A DNA stretch of 64,000 bases from Saccharospirillum sp043196875 (GCF_043196875.1 NZ_JBEBMX010000002.1:316119-380118); one strand, 5' to 3'; positions 51,571-62,574 are shown, counted from the first letter of the stretch. A program made the numbers and translations. The notes: generated by a model from the letters alone, not told the origin.

Positions 51571-52200
51571 ATGAGCTATTCCGTCAGCGAGATTCTGCAA
51601 CAAGCCTATCCGGTGATGCCGGTATTGGCGGTTAATCGGGTTGAAGATGCCCGGCCTTTGGCCGAGGCGTTGAAAGCCGGTGGTTTAAAAGTGCTGGAGG
51701 TGACCTTGCGCACCGAAGCGGCCATCGAGGTCATCGCCGAAATGAAAAAAGTCGAGGGCGTTATCGTCGGCGCGGGCACCGTGACCCGGGTTGAGCAACT
51801 GAAACAACTCGAAGACGTCGGTGCTGATTTCGCCATCAGCCCGGGCGCTACACCGCGTCTGTTGGATGCCGGTTTGCAGGCGTCCATGCCGTTTTTGCCG
51901 GCGGTCGCCAGTGTCTCTGAAATGATGCAGGGCATGGAACTGGGTTACACCCATTTCAAATTCTTCCCGGCGGCGGCGTCTGGTGGCGTGTCGGCGCTTA
52001 AGGCCTTTGCCGGTCCGTTCCCGGACGTGCGTTTCTGCCCGACCGGTGGCATTTCCGTTAAGGACTTCCGCGATTATCTGGCCTTGGATAATGTCGCCTG
52101 TGTCGGCGGCTCCTGGGTGGTACCGGCCGATGCCTTGAACCAGGGTGACTGGGGTCGTATTGAGCAGCTGGCGCGCGAAGCCTGCGAACTGGCCGGTTGA
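51571..52200 (+). CDS. eda: KDPG aldolase (2-dehydro-3-deoxyphosphogluconate aldolase)
   Basis: 209 residues of the class I KDPG/KHG aldolase family: LEVTLRTEAA, VGAGTVTRVEQ, the Schiff-base lysine in HFKFFPAAASGG, and CPTGGIS. It cleaves KDPG into pyruvate and glyceraldehyde-3-phosphate. ATG at 51571 fits GGAGAG at 6 bases; an ATG six bases earlier overlaps that site. Confidence 0.95.
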   Translation: MSYSVSEILQQAYPVMPVLAVNRVEDARPLAEALKAGGLKVLEVTLRTEAAIEVIAEMKKVEGVIVGAGTVTRVEQLKQLEDVGADFAISPGATPRLLDAGLQASMPFLPAVASVSEMMQGMELGYTHFKFFPAAASGGVSALKAFAGPFPDVRFCPTGGISVKDFRDYLALDNVACVGGSWVVPADALNQGDWGRIEQLAREACELAG

Positions 52201-52304
52201 TCCGGCCGCCGGCTTGGCTTGTCGAACAGCCTTAGTACAATAACAACTCTTCGTTTCCAGACGTTGCCCGGCTTTGGTCGGGCGCGTTCTTTAGGCAACC
52301 ATTC

Positions 52305-55300
52305 ATGCCCGACTCCGTCATGCCCAATCCCGGCCCTGACAGTTTGAACGCCTGGTTCGAGGCGGTCGATAGCACCATCCTGAGCCGTCAGGATGCGACC
52401 ACCGGTCTGTTTCCCGCCAGTACCGATGTCAACGGTCACGGTGATTACACCGATGCCTGGGTGCGCGATAACGTCTATTCCGTTCAGGCCGTCTGGGGTT
52501 TATGGCTGGCTTATCGGCGCAGCGGCGAAGATCCTGAACGCACGGCCTATCTGGCTGACTGTGTCACCCGTCTGATGCGTGGCCTGTTGCAGTCGATGAC
52601 CCGTCAGGCGCACAAGGTCGAACGCTTTAAATACACCCAGAATCCGCTCGATGCGCTGCACGCCAAGTACGCCACCCATTCGGGTCAGGTGGTGGTCGAT
52701 GACGACAAGTGGGGCCATCTGCAACTTGATGCCACCTCGCTTTATTTGCTGATGCTGGCGCGGATGACGCGCTCTGGTTTGCGTCTGGTGCAGACCGTCG
52801 CCGAAGTGAATTTTGTGCAGAATCTGGTCTGGTATATCGGCCGTGGTTATCGCACGCCGGATTATGGTATCTGGGAGCGCGGCAACAAGATCAACAACGG
52901 CCGGGTGGAGATCAACGCCTCTTCGGTTGGCATGGTTAAGGCGGCGTTGCAGTCGATTCGTGGCGTTAATCTTTTCGGCGAAGGTGGTGGCCAGGCGGGT
53001 ATCGTCCATGTGGTCTCCGATGAAATTGCCCGTTGCCGAACTACTTTGGAAAACCTCTTGCCGCGTGAGTCGATGTCCAAGGAAGTCGACGCCGCCGATC
53101 TGTCGATTATTGGTTATCCGGCGTTCGCGGTAGAAAAGGCGTCGCTGGTGAAAAAAACCCGCGAGCGTATTCTGAGCAAATTAGGCGGTCGCTATGGCTT
53201 TAAGCGATTTTTGCTCGATGGTCATCAGACGGTTCTTGAAGACCCTCACCGACTGCATTACGAAGCCCACGAACTGCGCAATTTCGAGCATATCGAATCG
53301 GAATGGCCGCTGTTTTATACCTACTGCTATCTCAATGCGTTATTCGATGGCGATGCTGAATTGGCTGCCGATTACCGTCAGCGTTTGGATGATTTGCGCG
53401 TTGAACACAACGGCCAGTGGCTGTTGCCGGAACTCTATTTTGTGCCGGCTGATCGCATCGAAGCCGAAAAGGCCGATCCCGGCAGTCAGCCGCGTCAGGC
53501 CAATAACAATGTGCCACTGATCTGGGCGCAATCCCTCTACACCCTGGGTTGTCTGCTCGATGGCGGCTATATCGAGCGCAGCGATATCGATCCGCTGAAC
53601 GCTCATCGCCGCGTTGGCGACAAACATAAAACACCGGTGGTGGTCGGTCTGCTGGCTGAAAACGAACAGGTGCGCTCGACGCTGGCGCAAGCGGGTTTGT
53701 TCAGTGAAACCGTCGATGATCTGGAACCGGTGCGTGTATTGCCGCCGCTGGAATTGGCGCGGGTATTCAACATCATCGGTCAGAATCGCGAACTGGGTTT
53801 GACCGGTCGGCCACAGCGTCGGCCGCGTTCCCTGTCGACCGCTCAGTTGTACGAACTCAATGGCGAAAGCTGTGTTTTCCTGCCGCAATTCCAGAACCGC
53901 GATACCTTCTATCTGGCCTCGGATAACCGTTTGCTGTGCGAGAAAATCAAGGCGGAACTCAGCTACATCAGCCGTCACTGGGACCAGCCAGCGCGACCGC
54001 TGATGATGATTCTGCTGTCCGAGCCGATGCTTAACGCGCCCGACAAAGATGCGCTCTATGAACTGATTCGCGAACTGATGGCCGGAGAGTGCGGCGATAT
54101 AGCGGTCACTACCGGACCGATGAATGAGCTGCTCAACGAAGTCGGTGTTGAGCGCATTGAAGAACTCAATGATTACCAGGTGCCGGCGGCGATGGCCTTG
54201 TCGCGCCGGGTGCGCAAGCAATGGTTGCAGGTGGATCTGGCGCAATGTACGCCACTGCAACCGTCGATGCTCAGCTTGCTGGAACCAACTGAAAGCCTGG
54301 AAGTGAAGGTGCAGCGTCTGCGTGCTTCGCTCAACCTTTATGAGCAGATCGATATCCTTAGCGACCTGGCCGAAGCGAACGGCCTCGATTTCGACCCGGG
54401 CATTGCGCCGCGGGTGACCGTTAAGGTGTTGTTGGAAGAGGTTTATCGGCGCGCCAGCGATGCCTATCTGTGGAGCGTGATCCGCAAGGCCGCCGGTGTG
54501 CTCGGCAAGTACTGGGGTGGTTTGGAAGACGCCGTTGCCGAAGTGCTGGCACGGCAACGCATCATTATCGTCGGCCGCGCCTATTCCGATCAGGGCACCA
54601 TTCGTGAGCCTTTGTCGAACAAAGAAACGCTGAAACTGATCAACCGCAACTGCGGCCAGGATCGGCGTGAAGCGGTGTTGAATCAGGAAATTCTGGTCAT
54701 TCTGTCGACCATTATGCGCGGCGAACCGGATTTGTTTCAGGGCATGATGACGCTACGTCCCGGTCACTTGGCGATGTTGATCATGGGGCAGTTGGCGCAA
54801 AGCGACGATCTCAAGCCAGACCAGGCCTTTGAACGACTGGCCTCGCTCAGCCCTTACGATATTCAGCACCGCATTCGCGCCATTCTGGGCAGCTATTCGC
54901 AGGAAGTCGGCCGCTTGTTTGCCCAGGAATCATTGCAGATGCGGACTGAACCGGCGCAGTTGAATCCGGTGTCGGACGAAGGCGATAGCCAGGCCGAGCT
55001 CGGTGAAGCGCGTAACTGGTACCAATGGCGCGAACAGCGCGGCGTGATGCCGCGCCTGCCAGAGGACTTTCATCCGGGCCTCTGGGCGTTGCTCGGGCAA
55101 TGCCGGGGATTGGTCGTCGGCGACCGCTTTGACCCGCGCTCGCGGTTGGAATCGGCTCGGGTGCTCGACCAGATGACCGCCGGTGAGCCGCAGTTTGCCC
55201 AGTTGGTGGAGCGCATGCTCGATCAGATTCCCAGTCCGGCTTATCGCCAACTGAGCATTGAAGCCTTGTTGGGTTTGCTGGCTTTTGCCCGGGCAAACCC

Positions 55301-55526
55301 GGCGATGGAAGTCGATGACTATGTGGTGCTCGATGTCATTATCTCTCACGCGGTCCGCCTCAACTGGATCGCTCAGTTCCCCGCCCAGAAAGAAAACTAC
55401 AATCAATTTCGCGGTCAGGCTTGGCAAGCCTTCTACCAGAACCCGCCGGCGCGGGTAAAAAACCGGATTTTGGAAGCGCTGACTTATCTGATGCAGGCGG
55501 CCGGTAACGACAACCGTCCAAGCTGA
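52305..55526 (+). CDS. phosphorylase-kinase alpha/beta-like, GH15-domain-related large protein
   Basis: 1073 residues. The N-terminal half is an (alpha/alpha)6-barrel like GH15 glucoamylases and phosphorylase b kinase alpha/beta subunits: YTDAWVRDNVYSVQAVWGL, WGHLQLDATSLYLLML and YGIWERGNKINNGRVEINASSVGM. The C-terminal half resembles the helical PhK regulatory region. Catalytic competence is uncertain: acidic residues typical of GH15 (E in WERG, E in RVEINAS) are present. Cytosolic, no signal peptide. It follows the Entner-Doudoroff operon with a 104-base gap. Its role, glucan hydrolysis or regulation of glycogen turnover, is unproven in bacteria. Confidence 0.8.
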   Translation: MPDSVMPNPGPDSLNAWFEAVDSTILSRQDATTGLFPASTDVNGHGDYTDAWVRDNVYSVQAVWGLWLAYRRSGEDPERTAYLADCVTRLMRGLLQSMTRQAHKVERFKYTQNPLDALHAKYATHSGQVVVDDDKWGHLQLDATSLYLLMLARMTRSGLRLVQTVAEVNFVQNLVWYIGRGYRTPDYGIWERGNKINNGRVEINASSVGMVKAALQSIRGVNLFGEGGGQAGIVHVVSDEIARCRTTLENLLPRESMSKEVDAADLSIIGYPAFAVEKASLVKKTRERILSKLGGRYGFKRFLLDGHQTVLEDPHRLHYEAHELRNFEHIESEWPLFYTYCYLNALFDGDAELAADYRQRLDDLRVEHNGQWLLPELYFVPADRIEAEKADPGSQPRQANNNVPLIWAQSLYTLGCLLDGGYIERSDIDPLNAHRRVGDKHKTPVVVGLLAENEQVRSTLAQAGLFSETVDDLEPVRVLPPLELARVFNIIGQNRELGLTGRPQRRPRSLSTAQLYELNGESCVFLPQFQNRDTFYLASDNRLLCEKIKAELSYISRHWDQPARPLMMILLSEPMLNAPDKDALYELIRELMAGECGDIAVTTGPMNELLNEVGVERIEELNDYQVPAAMALSRRVRKQWLQVDLAQCTPLQPSMLSLLEPTESLEVKVQRLRASLNLYEQIDILSDLAEANGLDFDPGIAPRVTVKVLLEEVYRRASDAYLWSVIRKAAGVLGKYWGGLEDAVAEVLARQRIIIVGRAYSDQGTIREPLSNKETLKLINRNCGQDRREAVLNQEILVILSTIMRGEPDLFQGMMTLRPGHLAMLIMGQLAQSDDLKPDQAFERLASLSPYDIQHRIRAILGSYSQEVGRLFAQESLQMRTEPAQLNPVSDEGDSQAELGEARNWYQWREQRGVMPRLPEDFHPGLWALLGQCRGLVVGDRFDPRSRLESARVLDQMTAGEPQFAQLVERMLDQIPSPAYRQLSIEALLGLLAFARANPAMEVDDYVVLDVIISHAVRLNWIAQFPAQKENYNQFRGQAWQAFYQNPPARVKNRILEALTYLMQAAGNDNRPS

Positions 55527-55794
55527 GGCCGCATGATACGGGCATTCGGCGCATCTTTACGGCCTTTGGCAACGATCCGGGCTTGCATTTGGTAGTATTA
55601 TTACGTCAAGATGAGGCCAGTTTGATCGGCAGCCACAAAAGTGGTGAAAGAAAATTACATTCCGGTCTGGAATGGGGTCGGCAAGGTAGCTTCCCGGGCG
55701 CTGTTAGCCAGGGTGATGAAAGCCGGGTCCAGTCGGGGTTTCGCCATGTAGGCGGAACGGTGCTTGTATAACGACAAGAAACGAGTGAAAGCTG

Positions 55795-56889
<1,095 letters not shown>

Positions 56890-56911
56890 TGCGGGCCTGA
56901 AAAACGAACTT

Positions 56912-56941
56912 AAAAAAGCCGGCATGACGCCGGCTTTTTTG
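56912..56941 (+). terminator. rho-independent terminator
   Basis: AGCCGGC-ATGAC-GCCGGCT (56917-56935) with a following T-run, right after the ABC ATPase gene. Confidence 0.92.
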
Positions 56942-56979
56942 TCGCTATAGTAGTCATATTTCCTTGTTACAGGTGTCCG

Positions 56980-58263
56980 ATGAAAATCCAGATCGCCTCG
57001 CCCAGCCATTACATCACTGACCTGCGTTATCCCTGGTCCAAACATCTGACGCAGTGGCCGCCAGAATTATTCGTCGAAGTGGCGCGCGGTATTCACCGCA
57101 ATGTGGTGCGTTTTATCAGCCACAACAATCAGGTGTATGCGCTGAAAGAATTGATGACGCCAGTGGCGCGCAAGGAATACAAGCTGTTGCGCGAACTGCA
57201 GGAGATGGGATTGCCGGTGGTCGAAGCGGTCGGTTTGGTCACCAACCGGGACGAGGAAGTCGCCGAGGCACGGGCGCGTTTTGATCTGGTCGGTGAGCCG
57301 GTCGATATGGCCAATCGCAGCCTGTTGGTGACCCATTATCTCGATGGCGCCTTGCCATATCGCATCATTATTCAGCAGGGCATTTCGGCCGAACAACTCA
57401 GTCAGATGCTCGATGCGCTGGCTGAATTATTAGTGCGTTTGCATCTGTCCGGTTTTTATTGGGGCGACTGCTCATTGTCGAATACCCTGTTCCGGCGCGA
57501 TGCGGGTTTGATGGCGGCCTATCTGGTGGATGCTGAGACCGGCGAGATGCGCGATAAGTTGTCCGAAGGTCGGCGCGAGTACGACCTGGAACTGGCCGAA
57601 ACCAACATTGGTGGCGAACTGATGGATCTGGAAGCGGCTGGCACCCTGCCCAAAGGCCAGGACCCGATTGATCTGGCTCAGGCCTTGGTGGAGCGTTATG
57701 CCAAGCTCTGGGCAGAGCTGACTCAGGATGAGATCTTTGATCCTGAAGATCAGTACCTGATGGAGCAGCGTATTCGCCGCTTGAACGATCTGGGCTTCGA
57801 TGTCGAAGAGATGGAAATCACCACCGTCGATAATGGTCAGCGCGTACGCATGGTGCCACGTGTGGTGGAACACTGGCATCACCGCCGGCGCCTGAACAGC
57901 CTGACCGGTTTGCAGGTGCAGGAGAACCAGGCGCGTCGATTGCTGAATGATCTCAGCCGTTACAAGGCCCATTTAAGCGAAGTTGACGGTCGCGAAATTC
58001 CGGAGCCGGTCGCGGCTTATCGCTGGTTATCCGAAGTTTTTAATCCGACGGTTCAGCCCATTCCTGATGAAATGAAAGGCAAGCTCGACGATGCTGAAAT
58101 CTTCCACGAAGTATTGGAGCACCGCTGGTATTTAAGCGAAGCCTCGGGCAAGGATGTTGGTCAGAAAGCCGCCATTGATTCCTACATCAATACGGTGCTT
58201 AAACGTCGCCAGGCCGGTGATGTGGAAAGCGAGACCGATCCGTTCGTTTCCTCCCAGAAATAA
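56980..58263 (+). CDS. DUF4032-type protein with protein-kinase-like N-terminal domain
   Basis: 427 residues. The N-terminal ~200 look like a kinase/lipopolysaccharide-kinase fold: YALKELMT (Lys about 50), the catalytic-loop-like YWGDCSLSNTLFRRD (about 159-173) and AYLVDAETGEM as a metal-binding loop. A C-terminal DUF4032 region (about 225-390) follows. It could phosphorylate a protein, small molecule or glycan, or be a pseudokinase; the HxD of canonical kinases is replaced by GD. It starts 39 bases after the ABC terminator, so it is probably transcribed on its own. Confidence 0.75.
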   Translation: MKIQIASPSHYITDLRYPWSKHLTQWPPELFVEVARGIHRNVVRFISHNNQVYALKELMTPVARKEYKLLRELQEMGLPVVEAVGLVTNRDEEVAEARARFDLVGEPVDMANRSLLVTHYLDGALPYRIIIQQGISAEQLSQMLDALAELLVRLHLSGFYWGDCSLSNTLFRRDAGLMAAYLVDAETGEMRDKLSEGRREYDLELAETNIGGELMDLEAAGTLPKGQDPIDLAQALVERYAKLWAELTQDEIFDPEDQYLMEQRIRRLNDLGFDVEEMEITTVDNGQRVRMVPRVVEHWHHRRRLNSLTGLQVQENQARRLLNDLSRYKAHLSEVDGREIPEPVAAYRWLSEVFNPTVQPIPDEMKGKLDDAEIFHEVLEHRWYLSEASGKDVGQKAAIDSYINTVLKRRQAGDVESETDPFVSSQK

Positions 58264-58463
58264 CCTGAAGCGATTACCGTCGATCGTCAGTATCGGTAGT
58301 CAGGTCGATAGGCTGTTTGAGCCTTTTAAAACCAAACCCGGCAGGCTGCATGATTAGTGGTTTTGCGACCTGTTGGTAGCGCATCTGTCCGCCTGAGCGC
58401 TTAAGTTTGTCGCATCATGGTCGTAACTACCTGACGTTAAGGACAGAACTGAGGGTTGCTCGA

Positions 58464-60011
58464 ATGGTGATGTCAATCGGGCCAGGAACGCCCTTATTGA
58501 TCCAGGTAGAAGCTTCGGTGCCGGCCAAGCCGGTGTCATTTAACAACGGCATGCTTTTATTCGGCGATGGCGGATCTGACGCAACGAAGCTCACTTATTT
58601 ACCTCCCGTCCAGGTCGAGATGGTTGCTGCCGCCGCTGAACAGTCGCCCACCTATTTAACGGATCAACTGGCGCAGCAAGTGGTGCGTGACCAGCCGAGA
58701 CTGGCGCTGAAAAACCTGTCGCTTAACCTGGCGACGTTTTTGGCTGAGGGCGAATCTTCAGTCGATCAAACCCTGACTCAATATCGCTACTCGACGATGG
58801 CAGAGGCATCCGCGCCACTGGACGTCGCCAGTTTCGAGTCAAAGCGCCGCAACGATAATGACGAACTCAGTCTCAGCATTAAGACCAAAGATGGCGACAC
58901 AGTGACCTTCAGCTTCCGCTATGAAGCTGGCTTTGGGGGCACAGACACTCAACAAGGTGTCGGCTATCAAAGTCTGACGGTCAGCTATGAGTTGGATGGC
59001 GAGCTGTCGGAAAAGGAAATAGATGAGTTAGCGGGGCTGTCCGAGGGCTTGAATGCGCTGGCCAACAGCTACTTCAGTGGCGCTGGTGCCCAGTTGGCTG
59101 ATCTGCAGTTGGATCAACTGAGCACAGTTGCAGAATTATCGTTGTCTTTGGAAGGTGTAGGGCCTGGTGATATCAAACTATCAATGACAGATAACGATCT
59201 TCTTCGCGAATACCGCATTCAGATGAACGGCGATACCGTTGAGATGTCGCGTGACAAACTCAGTCTACTGGGTTCATCAGGCTCGCAGCGGCGCGAAGCT
59301 GCGCTTAACCATTATCGGCAGATGTTGATTGAAGGGGTGGAGCGTTCGCATGGCGGTGCCGGCCAACAAGCCTTAATGCTCGATGCATTTAACCTGTTGC
59401 ACGGCGAAAACAGCGACACAGAAAACACCTTTGATTTGACCGATGCCGAATCCAGTCTGTTAACTGGCTTGGCAGATTTTTCATTCAGCTTTGAAGGTCG
59501 AGCCAGACAAAGTGCTGCTAACCCTCTGTTCGGTGGTTTGGTTGAGCAGATGAGTTTGTCGCTGTCGCAGGAAACTCGCATTCGCATAGATGGACCTTTG
59601 ACGAGAACAGTCGATCAGCGTCAGAACTGGATGTTGAAATCGAGCTATTTTGAGCCCTTACCACACCTGGATTCCGCAGATTTTGAAAATCACAATTACA
59701 GCTATGTAAGCCTGGAAGAACAGGCTCAGGTACGCAATCAGGTTAGCATGACGGATGGCCGGATGTCGGCGCTACAGACTCAACGCTTCGACAGTGAACG
59801 GAATGAAATGGTGTTCATCGAAGGTGAGTTGGCCGACTGGAAAACAACCCGGCAGTCACTGCATGAGATTCGTGATTTAACGGCCCGTCTGCGCAGTCAG
59901 AGCGATAACTTTGATGGCATCTTGCTGGAGGAAATATTGCTCGATCCGAAACAGATGGCGCAGCGGGCGGCAACAGAGACGCTAGAACATGATCTGTCGT
60001 CGGCATCCTAG
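58464..60011 (+). CDS. unrecognised 515-residue protein, paralogue of the gene at 60991
   Basis: No family recognised. No signal peptide or membrane helices. It shares order and motifs with the protein at 60991: KTKDGDTVTFSF, a GELSEKEIDELAGLSEGLNALANSYF-type helix, HYRQMLIEGVERS, LLTGLADFSFSFEGR and a C-terminal LDPKQM. It may be a secreted or surface protein exported by a non-Sec route, or a phage-like or flagellar-type helical protein; this cannot be decided. ATG at 58464 has GAGGG 8 bases upstream; the longer TTG-started reading is rejected. Confidence 0.7.
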   Translation: MVMSIGPGTPLLIQVEASVPAKPVSFNNGMLLFGDGGSDATKLTYLPPVQVEMVAAAAEQSPTYLTDQLAQQVVRDQPRLALKNLSLNLATFLAEGESSVDQTLTQYRYSTMAEASAPLDVASFESKRRNDNDELSLSIKTKDGDTVTFSFRYEAGFGGTDTQQGVGYQSLTVSYELDGELSEKEIDELAGLSEGLNALANSYFSGAGAQLADLQLDQLSTVAELSLSLEGVGPGDIKLSMTDNDLLREYRIQMNGDTVEMSRDKLSLLGSSGSQRREAALNHYRQMLIEGVERSHGGAGQQALMLDAFNLLHGENSDTENTFDLTDAESSLLTGLADFSFSFEGRARQSAANPLFGGLVEQMSLSLSQETRIRIDGPLTRTVDQRQNWMLKSSYFEPLPHLDSADFENHNYSYVSLEEQAQVRNQVSMTDGRMSALQTQRFDSERNEMVFIEGELADWKTTRQSLHEIRDLTARLRSQSDNFDGILLEEILLDPKQMAQRAATETLEHDLSSAS

Positions 60012-60131
60012 TCTATCCCTGTGGTGAATTGGGCCCTGCTGTTTACAGTCTTGATGCCAACATCGTTTTTATTGATCTACCTCAGTCATAGTGCACTTCT
60101 ATCCACACCATAGCGGTTCAGGCGGTGAAAT

Positions 60132-60147
60132 ATTAGTTTTAGCTAAT
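60132..60147. promoter_or_regulatory. inverted repeat ATTAG-N6-CTAAT, candidate operator
   Basis: Perfect ATTAG/CTAAT arms with a six-base spacer (extended ATATTAG/CTAATAT), 63 bases upstream of the peroxiredoxin. It matches the element at 2363-2378. Confidence 0.45.
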
Positions 60148-60209
60148 ATATTGGGTTGTGAAGAGGCGAAATGGTTCGCCTCCCTGTCAAACCATTGCAG
60201 GTGAACATC

Positions 60210-60836
60210 ATGACTCTACGTTTAGGCGATACCGCACCGGACTTCAGCGTTGAAACCACTGAAGGCAAGATCCACTTCCACGATTGGCTGGGTAAATCCT
60301 GGGCTTTCTTCTTCAGCCATCCTGCCGACTTTACCCCTGTCTGCACCACCGAAATGGGCCGCACCGCTCAACTGGCGGGTGAATTTGCCAGGCGCAACGT
60401 CAAGCCACTGGGCTTATCAACAGATTCTGTCGCCGAGCACCGCAAATGGATTCTGGATGTTAACGACACCCAAAATACCACCCTGGAGTTCCCTATCGTT
60501 GCCGACGATGATCATGCCATCGCTGCGCTATACGACATGATTCATCCGGGCGAAAGTGAAACGGCGGCGGTACGGTCAGTCTTTATCATCGATCCGAACA
60601 AGAAGATTCGTTTGACGATGACGTACCCCATGTCCGTTGGCCGCAATTTTGACGAAATTCTCAGAGTGATCGATGCACTGCAACTGGGTGACGCCAAAAA
60701 AATCGCTACACCGGCCGATTGGCGTCCTGGTGATCAAGTTATTATTCCACCGTCGATCAGTGATGAGGATGCCCAGGATATTTTCCCTCAGGGCTGGGAC
60801 GAAATCAGACCCTACTTGCGTCTGACTAAGGTGTGA
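60210..60836 (+). CDS. 1-Cys peroxiredoxin (Prx6/AhpC-TSA type)
   Basis: 208 residues with the peroxidatic Cys45 in HPADFTPVCTTE and no other cysteine in the protein, so a true 1-Cys enzyme that needs an outside reductant. It has the Prx6-type C-terminal domain (ATPADWRPGDQVIIPPSI and GWDEIRPYLRLTKV). It reduces peroxides in the cytosol. CAGGTGA precedes ATG at 60210. Flanked by two paralogous unknown genes and by an inverted-repeat operator. Confidence 0.93.
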   Translation: MTLRLGDTAPDFSVETTEGKIHFHDWLGKSWAFFFSHPADFTPVCTTEMGRTAQLAGEFARRNVKPLGLSTDSVAEHRKWILDVNDTQNTTLEFPIVADDDHAIAALYDMIHPGESETAAVRSVFIIDPNKKIRLTMTYPMSVGRNFDEILRVIDALQLGDAKKIATPADWRPGDQVIIPPSISDEDAQDIFPQGWDEIRPYLRLTKV

Positions 60837-60851
60837 CTGGGTGTGATCGAT

Positions 60852-60877
60852 AGCCGGGCTTTTGGCCCGGCTTTTTG
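60852..60877 (+). terminator. rho-independent terminator
   Basis: AGCCGGGC-TTTTG-GCCCGGCT (stem 60852-60872) followed by a T-run, just after the peroxiredoxin gene. Confidence 0.9.
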
Positions 60878-60990
60878 TTGTTGCTGGTACAACCTTTAAG
60901 ACCAAAGGGGCGCAAACGCGCCTCTTGGGTTAAAGCTATTAAAGCCAAGGCCGTTATGGTGATTAACAGAGGGATTTCTGTGAGCAACAT

Positions 60991-62574
60991 ATGACTAACC
61001 TAGGCGCCATCCAACCTTTCGCTTTTGCACCTCAAGGCAGAGTCCAGCCATCACCGACGGCTCCAATTCAGGATCCAGCGTTCAAAGGCAATGACATAGC
61101 GGTTATGTCGAGCCAGAGCATAAAGCTGGATGAGAGTGGGTTGTACGAGCCTCCGGTTAAGCGCAGTTATCAGCACGTCCTGTCGAGTGATGCCCCAGAT
61201 AAGCTAACGGCACAACTGAGCAATCAGCTGCAACATACGCAGCGGGGCAGAGCGGTTAATAACTTGTCGCAAAACATGACGGCTTTTCTTGCCAATGGAA
61301 CCCAGTCGACCCGGCAAGCGGTCAATAACTACGAGTACTACGATGTCAGCGGTGGCCGACAGTCGATCGACCCGACAACCTTTGAAGCTAACTACGTTCA
61401 GGTTGATGCGTCTTTAGCGCTGGAATTCAAAACCAAAGATGGTGACGTTGTAACCTTTAAATTCTCCCAGCATACGGCCAACGGTACAGCAGAAGGTGCC
61501 ACCGGCGGTGTGCAGCGACGCGGCCTTGATGTTAGCTACCAGGTTGAGGGTAAGCTGTCGCAGAGTGAACAGGAGGAACTGGCTGATTTTGCAGAAAATC
61601 TCAATCTTCTGGCGAATCAGTATTTCCAGGGAGGTAAGTTTGATCTTGGACAGTTAAAGCTGGGTGAACTTAACCACCTGGGCGAGTTGTCACTGTCGAT
61701 GGACCGGGGTCTTAAGAATGGCGTCAACCTGAAAGTAACGGACACCGAGAATTCGCGGAATATTGAGGGAGTTATTCAAGGTAATGTGCTGCAGTTAACG
61801 CTGGATAAAACCGGTCTTTTAGCCAGTGCAGATGCTGACCGTCGCGCTGCTGCTGTTGCTCATTATCGACAGATGATGCTCGACGGAGTACAGCGTGCTA
61901 AAGGGCAAAGTGATCAACGTGATCTGTTGCTGGATGCGTTCGATGCGCTGCATCAGCTAACCGATAAAGAAACGGAATATTTTGGTGCCGGGAGTAAAGC
62001 ATACGAAGCCGAGATGTTAACCGGCCTTGCTGATTTCACGGTCGAATTTGATGGCCGGGTTCAGCGAGCGAATACTGATCCTCGCCGCCTGGATCAAGAG
62101 GAGAAGTTCTCGCTGTCGCTGGCACAACAAAGTGAAGTTTTCATCAAGGACTCAATGAACCGTAGCGTGGAACAGCGTCAATTGTGGTCGTTGGACGCCA
62201 GTTACTTTAAGCCGCTGGATCATCTGGATGAAGTGGATTTTGAAAACCAGAACTATCAATATTTTACCCTCTCGGAACAGGCTGAAACCCGAACTCAGGT
62301 GAACACTGTCGATGGTGAGGTGACCGCCAGTCAGGAGCGCAGCTTTAACAGCCAGTTTGACAGCCGGGAATACAATGATGGGATTTTGGTCGACTGGCAA
62401 ACAACGTTAAAACGAGAGCATGAACTTCTGGATTTTACTGAACAGTTGAATAGCGACAAGTACAGCCTTAATCCAATTGAGCTTAGGGAGTTGCTGTTAA
62501 ACCCTACTCAGATGAACAGTGGTGCTTACCTTAAAGTCATCGACCATGACGTATCGAACGGTTTGGAGGGCTGA
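60991..62574 (+). CDS. unrecognised 527-residue protein, paralogue of the gene at 58464
   Basis: No known family. It shares KTKDGDVVTFKF, GKLSQSEQEELADFAENLNLLANQYF, HYRQMMLDGVQRA, LLTGLADFTVEFDGRVQ and LNPTQM with the 58464 protein, in the same order. The N-terminal ~95 residues are Pro/Gln-rich and variable. There is no signal peptide. The ribosome site before the ATG is weak. Gene duplication around the peroxiredoxin is the simplest explanation of the arrangement. Confidence 0.7.
   Translation: MTNLGAIQPFAFAPQGRVQPSPTAPIQDPAFKGNDIAVMSSQSIKLDESGLYEPPVKRSYQHVLSSDAPDKLTAQLSNQLQHTQRGRAVNNLSQNMTAFLANGTQSTRQAVNNYEYYDVSGGRQSIDPTTFEANYVQVDASLALEFKTKDGDVVTFKFSQHTANGTAEGATGGVQRRGLDVSYQVEGKLSQSEQEELADFAENLNLLANQYFQGGKFDLGQLKLGELNHLGELSLSMDRGLKNGVNLKVTDTENSRNIEGVIQGNVLQLTLDKTGLLASADADRRAAAVAHYRQMMLDGVQRAKGQSDQRDLLLDAFDALHQLTDKETEYFGAGSKAYEAEMLTGLADFTVEFDGRVQRANTDPRRLDQEEKFSLSLAQQSEVFIKDSMNRSVEQRQLWSLDASYFKPLDHLDEVDFENQNYQYFTLSEQAETRTQVNTVDGEVTASQERSFNSQFDSREYNDGILVDWQTTLKREHELLDFTEQLNSDKYSLNPIELRELLLNPTQMNSGAYLKVIDHDVSNGLEG

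Noticed and set aside
53340..54557. 405-residue minus-strand frame within the phosphorylase-kinase-like gene
   Set aside because: Mirror frame of a conserved coding sequence; His/Gln-rich composition typical of an antisense shadow.
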